From the NCBI GenBank assembly GCA_012932865.1, contig SAXG01000021.1, forward strand, positions 434,001-498,000: a stretch of DNA of 64,000 nucleotides. The letters are read 5' to 3'. Each line of letters begins with the position of its first letter. Within the stretch, counting starts at the first letter, position 1. Position numbers and translations under genes: made by a program. Below the pieces are notes generated by a model. The model worked only from the letters and a program-made list of their open reading frames with translations, was not told where the DNA came from and ran no database searches. This document shows, piece by piece, positions 12,448 to 23,960 of the stretch. This DNA is from Amylostereum areolatum (taxonomy: Eukaryota; Basidiomycota; Agaricomycetes; Russulales; Stereaceae).

Positions 12448-13275
12448 ACAGCTTTTATGAGGCGATGCTCTTCTCGATGCTGCGTGAAAGTTGCGAGGAA
12501 GATGGACTGGTCGCGGTCGGAAGCAGGGAGAGCGATATATGCGCGCACTGCGGGGCGTTGCGGAGCTCAGCCTCTTGAGTCGGGTGATGTCATCTGCCTA
12601 AATAACCCTACTCTCGGGTTTACGCAGTGTCGTCACTCGTGCAAGTGCCAGTGGATGTTGGCAGTGCAGCTGTATTCCCAGCAAGTAAGCCCAGCTGCAG
12701 GTGGGAGGAGCATAAAAACCAGCAGAATGTTACTAATATTCCCTGAACAAACCGCCTATCCCCAGCCTTTTCCCATCGGGGCTAACCCGGCTTTGTTTGC
12801 TAAGGTGGCGACGTAGAGCACTCAAACGCCGTCTATTCAACCACTGTTGAACCACAGGAGTCTGAGATAATGCGCATGTCATTCGCTCAGTCTGTGTAGA
12901 AATGGAGCAAGGAAAGGTTTAAAAATCGGCCAGCTCACGACAGCTCGTGCAGGGACGACACATCATTGTGCACCCGGATCACTTCAGGATCCGGCGAGGA
13001 GATAAAATGTGGCGCGAGGCTAGGCCAAAGACGGTCCAGCGAAAACCGGGGGGCTAGAAAGTGTTGGCGGAACGAAAGCGAGCACATCTTTTTTGACCTC
13101 ATAGATCCCAGCGCTAGACTGTTAGCCAATTGCAACTTCAAAACTCCAAACTCGATGCAATGTGCACCCTGTTTCTGTCTGACAAGGGGGGGCCACACGT
13201 GGATGCACATCATGAGGCCCATCATGAAACTGGAATAACAAAATCTCCTGAGGTCGGTTATTTGACGAATTCGGG
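12448..13275. other. Intergenic, no supported gene
   Basis: Divergent spacer between the Cys-tail gene and the IDO gene. Frames on both strands are short and show no motif. Confidence 0.45.
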
Positions 13276-13283
13276 TATAAAAG
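13276..13283 (+). promoter_or_regulatory. TATA box of the IDO gene
   Basis: TATAAAAG about 45 bp before the ATG at 13321, implying a very short leader. Confidence 0.65.
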
Positions 13284-13320
13284 ACCCCAGAGGCCCACCT
13301 TCCCCTCTCAAGTTCCGGCC

Positions 13321-14748
13321 ATGACCATAACTCAGAACTCGCCCTCTGCCGTCTCGATCTTCGCGCATGGCTTCCTCATTCCAGCAGGCTTATTACAACC
13401 GCCCCCGTCCATACTCCCCGCCCAGTACGCGCCTTGGGAGGATGCGCTGGCTGAAGCACAGGGGCTTCCTTTACAGCTGCATGATGTCTCTCGCGCTGCG
13501 CACAACTGGAGAACCAATATCCGAGCGGTGAGCAGGGCCCGCACGAGTCCTGTGTAAAATTGTAAATCTCAATGCTCACGTTTATTCTTGTAGATACCCG
13601 TTCTTCCTACTGCACCGCTCCTATGCGATGTAGGTCTGCGCCTCCGAGCCCGCCACGTCCTCATCTACCTCCTGCATTTCTTCGTCCATTCGCTAGGCGA
13701 AGGCCCCGACAGTCCACATGTCCCTGCATCGATCGCCATCCCCCTGTTGATCATATCCGACAAGCTCGACCTTCCGCCCGTTCTCACCTACGCGGACACC
13801 GAGTATTACAACTTCGCGTGGGCAGAGCCTGGAACATTGGTCAGCGGAAATGAGCCTCGCTCGATGAAGATCCTCACTACGTTTTCCGGAACGGGCGATG
13901 AAGACCATTTTCTGTTGACTAGCCTCAAGATTGAGGAGGAGGGTGTGCGGGCGCTGCACGTAATGTCCCAGGCGTTGGACGTGCTTCACCGTGACCAACT
14001 CGGTACCAAGCCCAGCGCAGATTCCATGGCTGATTTGTTCCGTCGATTGGCCAGCCATGTCCGGATCATGGACCGCATCCTCGAAGCCGTTTGCGAGGGG
14101 TGCGATCCGGCCCCGTATTATGCCCTGGTTAGGCCATGGTTCGTCGGGTGTCCAGAGGATGAGCGCTCAGCCTGGGTATTCGACGTCAAAGGACAGTTGG
14201 ATGAGCTGGAAGAAATGACCTTAAGCAAAGCCGTGGAAGGGAGCCAGTGGGTACGAACGGGAGGACGCGGGGAAATCACGATGGGAAAGATGGCCGGTGC
14301 GTCGGCGGCCCAGAGTTCCATCATCCAGGCGTTGGATGCATTCCTTGGGATCGACGACAAAACGCATGGACAGAGCACCGGGGAAGAAGCAGAACGCAAG
14401 GATAGATTTTTGGCGGAAATGCGCTGCTATCTTCCCCGGGAGCATCGAGGGTTTTTGCGCGAGCTTGGGGTCCAGGCGACTGGGCTGAGGGAGTGGGTAT
14501 TAGGCGCATCGGTGGCGGAGGGGGAGGTGACAGCTGCATACAACGACGCAGTAAACGCGCTCCGAAGGTTCAGGACGACGCATCTCGGAGTTGCAACCCT
14601 GTATATCGTCAAACAGAGGTCGCACGAAGAGTCGGAAGCGGACGAACAAGGTGTCGACGCTGTGAAGGGGACGGGAGGAACTTCTCTTGTTTCTTTCCTG
14701 AAAGGAGTGCGAGATCGTACAGCTAATGCCACATTGAGCGCCATATGA
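13321..14748 (+). CDS. bna2: Indoleamine 2,3-dioxygenase
   Basis: Haem enzyme that opens the indole ring of tryptophan to N-formylkynurenine, the first step of the kynurenine route to NAD. Two exons, 13321-13527 and 13594-14748, encode 453 residues, normal for fungal IDOs. Visible family blocks are IAIPLLIISDKLDLPPVLTY, ADTEYYNFAW, TTFSGTGDEDHFLLTS, YYALVRPWFVG, GASAAQSSIIQALDAFLG, and the MRCYLPREHRGFL block. The C-terminal helix contains RFRTTHLGVATLYIV, where the His is the expected proximal haem ligand. The gene is intact and has one intron. Fungi often carry several IDO paralogues, so assignment to the BNA2 role rather than a paralogue is inference. Confidence 0.95.
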
Positions 14749-15142
14749 TTATTGGGCAGGGTTATCGCTCACTTTGACATCTCTCGTTGCCCAAACATCA
14801 TTTCAGCTATTCACCGTTCCGACTTGTACGACAGCGCCAGCGACACTGACGCCGCTTTTGGCATCGTTTTTAAGGCGACGAGCCGACTGCGAGATAAGCC
14901 TACTGTTGTAGAAGATATTGGAAGGGAACGGGCGCGGAGTGGCATGTGGCAACTGGCAGGTGGATCATGGATGACAGAAAAGCAAATTATCGTCACTGAT
15001 TTGGAGGATGGCGCAATATTATGTAACCAAGGAAGGCTATATCCTCCCGATGGATCTCAAGGCCCGATCGCGAGCTCGCTCCGCAGATGACCGCATCCTT
15101 GCGCTTATCTGGATTCCAACTACACCTTGATCTCGCACCACG
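14749..15142. other. Intergenic, no gene seen
   Basis: Short spacer between two plus-strand genes. It must hold the IDO 3' end and the promoter of the next gene. Confidence 0.5.
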
Positions 15143-15656
15143 ATGACCGTCTCCCCCTTTTCCCTTCGCATCCAGCACGGTATGCCTAACGCCTAACAGT
15201 GACACAAGGAATCGAGTGCTCAAACCTTCTATCAGGTATCGCCGGCGGGTTCGCCCCCCCTCGTCCATCCGCGATCCACGACTTCTCGTTCGAGCCATCG
15301 GCATCTCACATCCTCCTTTTCTCTAACGTCCGCGAAGACGGAACACCCAACCTCCTCCCTAAGCCTCCCAAGAAGATCGCTCCATCTTCCGAGGACACGC
15401 CCGCGCTTCTTTCCGAGCTCAAGACGATCCTGAAGGATCTCCCCGTCGAGGAGGTGCCATCGAGTGATATCTACGGCAAGAACATCGGCATCTTCTTCGA
15501 GAGCGATGGCTTCAGCTGGGTCAACTCTGCCCCCCAGGGATGCGCGCGCGGTTCGAGAGCGATGTGAAGGTTAGCGATGAGCAGAAGGCGTCGTTCGATA
15601 GGGCGGTGCAGATTGTGGAGACGTTGGCGGCTCGAGGAGAAGTGCAGGAGGATTGA
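15143..15656 (+). CDS. Small conserved-looking protein, unknown function (frame break)
   Basis: Exon 1 (15143-15179) encodes MTVSPFSLRIQH. A 56-base intron then leads to GIAGGFAPPRPSAIHDFSFE. The rest is a compact soluble domain with ILLFSNVREDGTPNL, SELKTILKDLPVEEVPSSDI and NIGIFFESDGFSWVNSAPQG. No signal peptide or membrane segment is visible. It resembles a widespread fungal family of about 150 residues of unknown function; this is from memory, not a search. As read, it stops at 15565-15567 after QGCARGSRAM. Removing one GC unit from the GCGCGCGCG run near 15552-15559 lets the frame continue through ARFESDVKVSDEQKASFDRA to a stop at 15654-15656. Either the short or the long end may be real; the longer one looks like true coding sequence. 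Confidence 0.7.
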
Positions 15657-15978
15657 GCTATGGAAAGTAAACGAAGCAGAAGGAGGTCGCTGTGTCATGG
15701 AAATGTATCTTCAACAAGTGCCTTGTAAACTAGAATTCGGATGGAGATTTGTCCTGGGGGCCGCAACGATCCCGCAAATCCACGAGCCTCGTTGACGAAG
15801 GGCTGTACTTATGCTCGTTGGCCCCAAGCCGCACATGAATGGTATGCAGTGGACTGTGATGTCGTGAAAGTCAGCGCGGACCGCTACCAGCGCTCTGCCC
15901 GCCGCAAAGTTCGCACGGCGCGCGCTCCCATCACTTGCCTTACAACGCCGAAGACCGGCATCAACTTCGACCATCGAC
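15657..15978. other. Intergenic, no gene seen
   Basis: About 320 bp separating the small conserved-looking gene from RCY1. It probably carries the RCY1 promoter. Confidence 0.5.
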
Positions 15979-18900
15979 ATGGACAAATTCAAGGCCCTCG
16001 AGCCCGTCCGACTCTACCAGCAGGAAGGTTCGCCTTCTACCAAAACCAGTCATGCCCAAGCACGGCCAACGGGACCTCTCATCGGTCGCCTGCCGTCCCA
16101 CCTCCACCTCCTCATCCTCAGTTTCCTTCCCGTGCCCGACATCCCATCCTACTCGAGACTATGCCGCGCCGTTTCGCGCCTCGCGTCCTCCGAAGACATG
16201 TGGAAACAACGCTACAGGCGGCTGAGGATCGAGGAGTGCGGATTCGGGGACCTGCTGGACGAGCTGGACGCCCGGGAAAAGGGCGCGAAGGGGCGGGAGC
16301 GGGAAAGCGCACCGCCAACGATCACGGTCGACGTCGCCGACGACGAGTTTGGAGAATTCACGACGGGAGGGGATGCGTTCTCAAACTCGGGCTCACAGGA
16401 TCTGTTCGCGCCCGCCGCACCCGACGAACTCGGTGATTTCGTTGGGGGCGGGTTCGCTCCCTTCGCCTCAGCGCCCACCACCCCCGTCGTTCCCTCGCCG
16501 CCATCCTCTCTCGCCTCGTTCATCCGTGTGCACGCCCTTTTAAAACCCCTCACGCCAGCCCTCCTCGATCCACCCCACCAAATCCTCACCTCGCTCTTCC
16601 CGCCGACATGGCAGTTCGGCCTGCACGATCAAGCCAGGATCCTCCACATTCTTTTTCTCTACCTCTCCCCGGACATATCCCCGCTTCGAGGGAGCTCTTC
16701 GCTGCTGGCCGGCCTGCGTGCCGCCGCAGACCGATTTGACGCGGCACTGCTCACCGCATTCGAAGCCGCGGACGGACGCGCGCACGAGGAGGGGATGAGG
16801 CTAGCAGCGGAGGCGAGCTGGGAGGTGTGGATGGCGAGCTCGCAAGCGCAGTCCTCGGCACCGACGACGTTTGGGTTCAACACCGAGTGGGAAATGGGCA
16901 GGGTGTGGGCGGAGAAGCGGGAGATCTTCTACACGGTCGGGACGCACAAACCCCTGGACAACTTTACGTGCGTGCATCCATCCTCATTCCGAGCCCGTGT
17001 AGAGTGGAAAGGAGCGGCGGCCACCTCCCTGGGCATTGGACCGGCGGAGTTGTGGCCAGCTCGTGCGGATACGGCGCGGTCTCTTGTCGGAATTCGTCTG
17101 CCGCGTAGCGCCTCTTTGCTGACGGTTCCACCTGTAGGCCGTCAAACGCACTCGCCTTCGACGCGATGGACAGCTTCATGGGATACATTCTCGACAACCT
17201 TCGAGAACATGGCTCCCGCGCGGTGCGGGTCTTCCCCGCCTCATCCAATGTATTGGTCAACTTCGCGGAACGCATTGCGACCGACGTCGTATGTTCCCTC
17301 CGGACTCGTTTTCTCCTGCTTCCCCTCTCCGTCTGACCTCAGACTCGTCCAGGTCGGCGAATACATCACACCGCTGCTCACCCACGCGCGAACGCTCACC
17401 AACGGATCGCTCTTTCTGCGGGCGAACGCGGCGTGTTTCCGCGAGGCATGGCGGATGGTCGACGTCCTGACCGAAGTCGCCGCGGAGCGCGGAGGCGACA
17501 CCATCGTCACGCGTACTCAGGCCGAAGACGTGGTGTGCGTCGTGTTCTCTCCGTGCTTCCGCACCTCCCTGGAGACTGACTGGACCGTGGCAGATATCGG
17601 ATGTTCGAGCCCAACATGGACGAATACCTCGACGAAGAAGTCGAAGTGCTCAAGCAAGCCCTCGAGACCGTCTGCCGCGGCTGGGAAAAACAGGTTCGGT
17701 GCCCTCCGCTTCCGCCCGTCGAGTTCACCGTCTGAGACCAGGACCGCGGCACTCACAGACGTCGACCGAGTTCATGTCATCATCGCCGAACCCGGGGGCC
17801 GCGCAGCCCACGTTTCTCTCGTCATCGTCTCCGTCCCAGCTCAAGCGCTCGGTCTTGTCGAGTTTCACAAACGTGCTCCTGCTGCCCGTCACGATCGTTC
17901 CCCGTACGGTCGTCGCGACGGCCACGACGGTGTCCGGTGCGGCCGTGCAAGGCATCGCCATGCTTGATCCGAGGCGATGGGGAGGCGTGACGGCCACCGC
18001 GCCGGAAGCAGAGTATCGCAAGGGCGGCGAAGCCGGCGTGTTATGGGACGGCGGCGCGAACGGGGACGACGGCGAAGGCGAAGAGGACTACGACGAGAAG
18101 GCGGACGTGAAGACGATCTCGAGCACGATGACGGGATCGACGGTGGCCACCACCGCGTCGTCGTCCTCCACGAAACGGACGTACGACAACCTGCAGCTGC
18201 TGCTCTCGCTCGACGTCACGCTGGAGCTCATCCACGCCTCGCGCGAGGCGATCAAGCGCGTGGAGACGTTCACGGGGTACCCTGGCACGTACGGCGTGCG
18301 CGTGCGCGAGACGATCGAGGAGGCCGCCGCGGAGCTGTTGGGCGTGCTCGGGACGCGGCATGTGAAGGCAGGGTTTGAAGCGTGAGTTCCCTTCCGCCAT
18401 CGACGTTCCGCGTCTTGGGGAGACGCACATGCAAAGTTAACCGCCGACGCCCTTCCAGCGCGATCGCGCAAATGCGCACGTATCAACCCCCCGCGCTTCC
18501 GTCGGGCGAAGACGAAGGAGCGGAGGTGACGTCGGAAAAGGAGAGGGAGGCGACGTCCGTGGCGCCCCTGGTGCAGTTCTTCGAGCTGGTGCACGTCGGG
18601 GACATGATCCAGAGCATCGTGCAGGTGTATTTTGACAAGGAGCTGGTGCGTTTTTTTTTTCCGCGAGGGGGTTCCTTCCCCTTCCGAGACGAGGCAAAGA
18701 CCGAGTGACTGACGGGGAACCATCGAAGGCGCCGCACGTGGACGTGACGGATTTCCTGAACACGGTCGTGCGGGAGAAGAAGCGGTTCGAGAACGCGCTG
18801 GACGACTCGGTCGCGCTGGGGCTGAACGCGGGGATCGAGGTGCTGATGAACCAGGTAAAAGCCCGAACATGACCATGCCTCTCCCGGGGAAAACGGAGGG

Positions 18901-19960
18901 CTGACAGAACGGAAGAACAGGTGGACCACATCATCCTGGCGCTGACCCCGCCGCGGACGTACTACCCGCCCGAGGACGCGCCGCTCCTGCTCGGGCCGTC
19001 CAAGGGCTGCACGGCGGCGATCCGCTGCTTGGAGGAGCACATCCGGCTGCTGAAGGGGAACGTGAACCGGGAAGTGCTCGAGGTGTTCGAGGGGGAGGTC
19101 GGGCTGCGGCTCATCGGGTGCGTGTTCCACACCTCTTCACACCTCCGTCCCTCCGCCGCGCAACCTCGAATCTGACGCGCCTCTCTTTTTTTTCTCCGTC
19201 TCTTTCCTTTCGCGGCCTTGCGCGGTTCATCCTTCCCTTCTCGCGGTCGTGCGACGCGTGCCTTTACGCCCGTCGATGTTCGGTTCCGATATTTGGGGTG
19301 GGCGTGGGTGGGTGGGACATCGGATCGGCGGATGCGGACGGGCAGGATCCTCCAGAAGCACATCAAGCGACAGATAATCTCGCTCAACGGCGGGTTCCAG
19401 GTCATCGCCGACCTCAACGCGTACCACGCCTTTATCGCCACCCTCAAGGTGCGTGTTTTTCCCCCCCTCTCCCCTACGCCCTTTCTCGCCCCGTCCCCCC
19501 TTTTGTTTTTCCGCGTTCGCATGCGGACGCTCGGTGTCCCGGGCTTCGAGCGGGCACCTCGTTGGCCCTCGCCCCGCCTCACAAAACTCTCATTCCCATT
19601 CCGCACCTGTTCCGAGAAGAGCGCCACACGTGCTGACTGGCTGCGCGCGCGCGCGCGTCCGGACAGATCCCGGCGCTCACGGCGGATTTCTCCAATCTGA
19701 AGATGCTCGGACACGTGTACGTGGTCGAGGACGCGAAGGACCTGGCGCAGATCGTGCGGGACGTGACGCGGTACGGGGGCGCGTACCGACCCGAGGTGTG
19801 TAGTGATTTCGTCACCCCAATTGGATGGACTAAAGAAAGGGCGGATTCGCAGGATATATACGAGTTTGTACAACGACGGAGCGACTGGAAGAAGATCGAG
19901 AAGATCGTGGACAAGACGATGTACAATTTAAATTTGCGGGAGGACTGCGTTGTATGTTAG
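15979..19960 (+). CDS. rcy1: Recyclin-1, F-box protein with Sec10-like domain
   Basis: F-box protein needed for endosome-to-Golgi recycling and exocyst-linked traffic (Rcy1 in budding yeast, Pof6 in fission yeast). Eleven exons: 15979-16967, 17138-17288, 17353-17534, 17594-17693, 17759-18381, 18459-18645, 18729-18854, 18921-19117, 19346-19448, 19667-19795 and 19853-19960. The F-box lies near residues 35-80 (IGRLPSHLHLLILSFLPVPD). A Sec10-like region follows, with FDAMDSFMGYILDNLREHGS, MFEPNMDEYLDEEVEVLKQ, NLQLLLSLDVTLELIHASRE and ALTADFSNLKMLGHVYVVED. The chain ends DCVVC, a CAAX-type prenylation box like that of yeast Rcy1. Intron 1 is long (170 bases) and stays open, so a small extra exon there is possible. 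No frame break. Confidence 0.93.
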
Positions 19961-20049
19961 GATGGGGGATGTATTGGTACAGGGAATACGGTGATTCAAG
20001 GGATACGGCTCCCCGGATCATGGTCCGAAAGCAATATAGCATATATGAT

Positions 20050-20153
20050 GGTCCAATGGTCTAGTGGTAAGATACTTGCTTTGGGCTGTATGTGATGTGA
20101 ATGTCACGTGACTCCCTTGCAAGGGATCCCCGGTTCAAGCCCGGGTTGGACCC
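20050..20153 (+). tRNA. tRNA-Pro(UGG) with a 32-base intron
   Basis: The acceptor stem GGTCCAA (20050-20056) pairs fully with TTGGACC (20146-20152). The T arm is CCCGG-TTCAAGC-CCGGG. The anticodon stem CTTGC (20075-20079) pairs with GCAAG (20119-20123). With T at 20118 as position 38, the anticodon is TGG at 20082-20084 (proline). The intron is 20086-20117, at the canonical site one base 3' of the anticodon. A TTTT run at 20155-20158 can stop RNA polymerase III. It starts 90 bp after the RCY1 stop codon. Confidence 0.9.
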
Positions 20154-20758
20154 GTTTTCTGTATTCTAGTTTCCCGAGTTCAACCCATTTTTTTTGCGAC
20201 TTGAGGTCAGAGGTTGACATTGTGCCATTGTGGAGAGAATCCGAGAGATCCACGTTCAGGTAGAGGGCGAAGAAGCGGGTGGTGCCAGGTGGTGCTGGGA
20301 AGGGTGGTGGTCGCGTCAGTCTGAGATGGGGATTGGGCAGCGACGATCCTAGGATGGAAGGTGAGATGGAACTTGGCAGAGGATGGGATGAAAGAAGGAC
20401 GGGTGCGAATCTCGGGCGGACGACAGGCGAAGGGGTGGTGGAATGACGTGTGAGTTTGGGAGCAAAGGCCGAGAGAGGGAAAGAAAGGAGGGAGATCCGC
20501 GAGAGAAGCGAGCTAGAGAGAGAAGAAAGCTAGAGGGAGCCACGGGTTGGGAAGGTGCCAAAGGGTCGGTGGGGGGAGTTGTGTCGGCGCAAGGATAAAT
20601 TCGTCCTCCGTCGAGTCTCCGCCTGTAAACGGGTGGTTCTTCTGTGGTGGTTGGGATCAAGGGGGGGGCGTTATATATGGAGATAGAGAGCGATCGACCA
20701 TGGACGAGGTGGAGTGGTTGGGGATGATGATGACGTCCCGACGCCCGAATGGCCCGTG

Positions 20759-20787
20759 GAGCGTGGGCGTGGGCGTGGGCGTGGGCG
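20759..20787 (+). repeat. GTGGGC hexamer repeat
   Basis: About four tandem copies of GTGGGC in the purine-rich promoter region. Confidence 0.7.
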
Positions 20788-20866
20788 AAGGGGGGGAGAA
20801 GGGCGCAAATCAGGGACGAGGACGTGAGGGGAGTCGATCGAGGAGGTGCGAGCGAGGTGGGCTGGC

Positions 20867-20880
20867 GGGGGGGGGGGGGG
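20867..20880 (+). repeat. G14 homopolymer
   Basis: Fourteen uninterrupted G bases, a likely site of length error or polymorphism. Confidence 0.85.
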
Positions 20881-21422
20881 ACGAGCAGAGTGAAGAGAAC
20901 GATGAGTAGTGGGGTTGCTCTCCTCGCGCGAAGGGGTGGGGGTAGAGCAGACAGACGCCTGGGATGTGCGGGACAGTCACCGAGCGTGGAGAGCGCAGGG
21001 AGTGGGGGAAGTTGCCGTCCGGGCACCCAAATGGAGAGCGGGATTGGCAGGGAGGGTGACGTGGGAAAGAGTGCAGGCCGGGGGTATGTCGTGGTCGCGA
21101 CGGCGTTCGTTGGGACCGAGCGAGTTGACCTCAGGCGCTGCCGCCTCGCCTCGTGAGGGGATTACCAAAGGGGGCAAGAGGGATCTTGGACGGATCGGGG
21201 AGAGGCGGACTGGGGGGACGGACGGCGCCAACGCAAATCCTTTACGAAGTTGGGCTGCCCAAGACTCCGCCGTTCATTCCCGTTCGAGAAGGTGGATCGA
21301 CCGTTCCTGCTCTGCGTCCTCCACTCGTCCTCTCCGATCTTTATCCCCCTCATCGCCCCAAATGCGTTCCTTCAAATACGCCCAGCCCACAGCGCCCGTC
21401 CTCCTCCTCCTCCTCCTCCTCT

Positions 21423-21429
21423 TATATAA
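21423..21429 (+). promoter_or_regulatory. TATA box of the zinc-finger gene
   Basis: TATATAA 34 bp before the ATG at 21463. This favours that start over the in-frame-free ATG near 21361. Confidence 0.55.
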
Positions 21430-21462
21430 CCCTCCACCCCCTCCACCCACCCCATCCCATCC

Positions 21463-22599
21463 ATGCCCTCCCTCATGTCCCTCCCCAGCATTCGCGAACT
21501 CCTCCCAGGTTCTTTCCTCCTTTCTCTCCCTCTTCGACTCCTTAACCCTTTCTTCATCGCAGACGCCGAATTCGACCGTTCCGTCCCCCGCTCTCCTCCT
21601 GCCACATGGTCCCCGCTCTCCCCCTCCCAGGTAAGCCAGCCTCCGCCCCCCTCGACCCCTTCCCCGCTTATCGTTCTTCAGTCCTCGATCTCCCTCCCCC
21701 CGCGCCAATCTGCCGGCCCCTCCGCTCTCCGCCCTGACCCTCCGCCTCCTACCTACCCCCAGTACACCTACCCCCCGCCCCCGCCCCTCGGCGCCCCCCC
21801 CCTCCTTTCGTCTCCCGCCCCCGGACCCCAGATTCTACGCCCCTCTCTCCCGCTCTGAGCCCCCCATCCGACACACCCGCAGCTTTCACGCCCCTTCCAC
21901 CAGCCCCTCCGCCTCCGCCCACCGTCCCCCTCGCCCCCCTCCCCTCGACCCCGGCTACGTCTCCACCTCCCCAGAGTCCCTCTCCCTCTCCCTCTCCGAG
22001 TACGACTCCGACAGCTCCGACGCCTTTTCCGCCGTAGGTCCCGATCGCCCCCGCCGCCCTCCCACCCGCACCGACGCTCCCTCCCCCGACGGCGACGACG
22101 ACGGCTCAAAACGCCACCAATGCCCCCACTGCGGCAAGCGCTTCAACCGTCCCAGCTCCCTCGGCATCCACATCAACACCCACACCGGCGCCAAACGTCC
22201 GTTCCCTCCTTCCCTCTTCCTCCTCCTCCCCCCTCACCCTCTCCCACAGCGTTCTTGTGCCCGTACCAGGGCTGCGGCAAATCCTTCAACGTCAACTCCA
22301 ACATGCGCAGACACTACCGCAAACACCTCGTCCCGCCCCCGCCCCCCGGCACCGCCCACTACCACCCTTTCCCCCCCGCCCACCCCCCGCCTCAACCCCC
22401 GCTCCCTCCCCCTCGCCGTCCCGACGACCTCCACATCATCCGCTACCCTGACGCCGTCCCCCGCGATCTCCACTCCCCCTCCCCCGCCCACTCCACCCAC
22501 AGGCGGGACGATCACTGGGACGGACGCGCCCGCTCGTACTCCTGGGAGTCCTACGGCGGCGGTGGCGGCGGCGGCGGGCGCCCCGGTCGTCGGGCGTGA
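21463..22599 (+). CDS. C2H2 zinc-finger transcription factor, two fingers (frame break)
   Basis: Likely DNA-binding regulator; target unknown. The N-terminus MPSLMSLPSIRELLP is followed by two short introns and a long Pro/Ser-rich, DSDSSD-containing acidic region. Finger 1 is CPHCGKRFNRPSSLGIHINT-H and finger 2 is CPYQGCGKSFNVNSNMRRHY-RKH. The intron at 22197-22251 falls between them, inside the TGAKPF linker, which restores a TGEKPF-like joint. The C-terminus is Pro/His-rich and ends in a glycine run then RPGRRA. The N-terminal frame hits a stop at 21856-21858. Removing one C from the C9 run near 21793-21801 connects it to PDPRFYAPLSRSEPPIRHTR and on to the fingers. Both fingers keep all metal ligands. 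Confidence 0.8.
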
Positions 22600-23159
22600 C
22601 CGTCCCATTCTTTTCTTTTTACGAATGAGTCAATTCATCTTTGGATTTTGGGAAAGGCTCCGCGAGGCCGGCGGGGCGCACGGACGTATGTACCATAGGA
22701 CACAAGTACCTCGCGTTGGTTTCTCTTCTCTTTTCCCCCCTGTATCCTGCTTTCGTCGCCGCGCTTCGGACGGACCGTCGTTTTCTTCACGTTGTATAAT
22801 CGCTCTCCCACTTGCTTTCTTTTTCTCGTCTTTCGCTTTGTGTACCATACACAGTAATCGCTGACCGCCGCAGAACACACTTCTTCTCCGTCCCCCCATC
22901 TGAACTCAATGACAATACACACCCCACCTGCCCGACTGTCTGGGTTTTTTACGGTTTCGGAATCATTGAACCCGCGCCTCCTTCGTTATCTACGCATGCG
23001 TCCACCCACGCAGTTGCGGTGTGCGGTTTCTCGGAGCTTAGGCTGGGGTTATCCATATATCCACAATAAGCCTTTTTTTTCTTTTCGCCCGCTCGCGCAG
23101 AGTCATGCGAACGGAGCGGGTCTGGTCGCGATCTTGCACGTGTGGGGGTTGTTGTTGTG

Positions 23160-23180
23160 GCAAGGCAAGGCAAGGCAAGG
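23160..23180 (+). repeat. AAGGC pentamer repeat
   Basis: Four tandem copies, followed by a short GTGAT repeat. Confidence 0.8.
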
Positions 23181-23935
23181 TGTGATGTGATGTGCGCGCG
23201 CCTTCGTCTCGGGTGCGGGTCAGTCCAGATCGACCTCGGGTTATCATCTGTGTCAAGGTATGGCTGCAAGGAGACTAGCGGATCGGTGCGGTGGGGTTCG
23301 CCCGCACTCGCAGGAAAACACCGTTTTTTCTTTCGTCTAATCCAGAGTCTATTCGAGGGAGTAAGGAGGTGGGTGGATGGGCGCGGGTACCGGCCGTGCA
23401 TACTACGTCGTGGTAAGTACCACCGTACGCTCCCATCAGATGGTCGCCTCGACCGCGTCAGGCGCTGCCGCCGTTGTAGATCTCGAGCCCTGTGCAGTCC
23501 TGTTATCCAGAACGGGGGAGGTTATAAGTGTGAGGAACGGCGGAGAAGGGGGTGCATCGGTGTCCGCCAGCACCGCGTGGGGGAGCCTGCGAAACCTGGG
23601 GTGTCAAGCTTCAGGCGGGCCTAAAATCCGGAGTCGAGGACAGCTTGGCTCGAGGGTACGGCGTACGGATGCGGGTTGTTTGTGGTAAGTACTTGCCGAG
23701 GTAGGCGGCGTGGGGGACGGCGAACGGCGAGGCCGGCGCGAGGACGCGTTTCGAGTTGCGATTTCGCGCCTGGTATGTATGTCTGTATGGGTCGGGTCAA
23801 CTGGGCTGGGATCTTCTGTCTCCGCATCACCCCACCGCCCATCGCCCAGCCCCCGCGCCCGCGCCCGCGCCCGGCGAAAGGTGCGCGGCGCACTCGGACT
23901 TGGTGGGATGATCTCGATTACTCGAGGTAGAGTTC

Positions 23936-23960
23936 AAAAGAAAAGAAAAGAAAAGAAAAG
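23936..23960 (+). repeat. AAAAG pentamer repeat
   Basis: About five tandem copies ending just before GATCGTAC. Confidence 0.85.

Larger units (their letters stand above)
20154..21422. other. Purine-rich 5' region of the zinc-finger gene
   Basis: The plus strand is strongly G/A-rich with many GGGA and GAGA strings. Long frames on both strands (for example 20349-21026 minus) follow this composition and lack motifs, so I do not call genes. It probably contains the long promoter of the zinc-finger gene. Confidence 0.45.

Noticed and set aside
20349..21026. 225-residue minus-strand frame and overlapping plus frames upstream of the zinc-finger gene
   Set aside because: The DNA is a purine-rich tract; frames on both strands are open only because stop codons are rare in it.
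21802..21834. A ~24-base intron (GTCTCC...CCCCAG) in the zinc-finger gene
   Set aside because: Below the size limit of fungal introns, and unnecessary once the C9 run is taken as one base too long.
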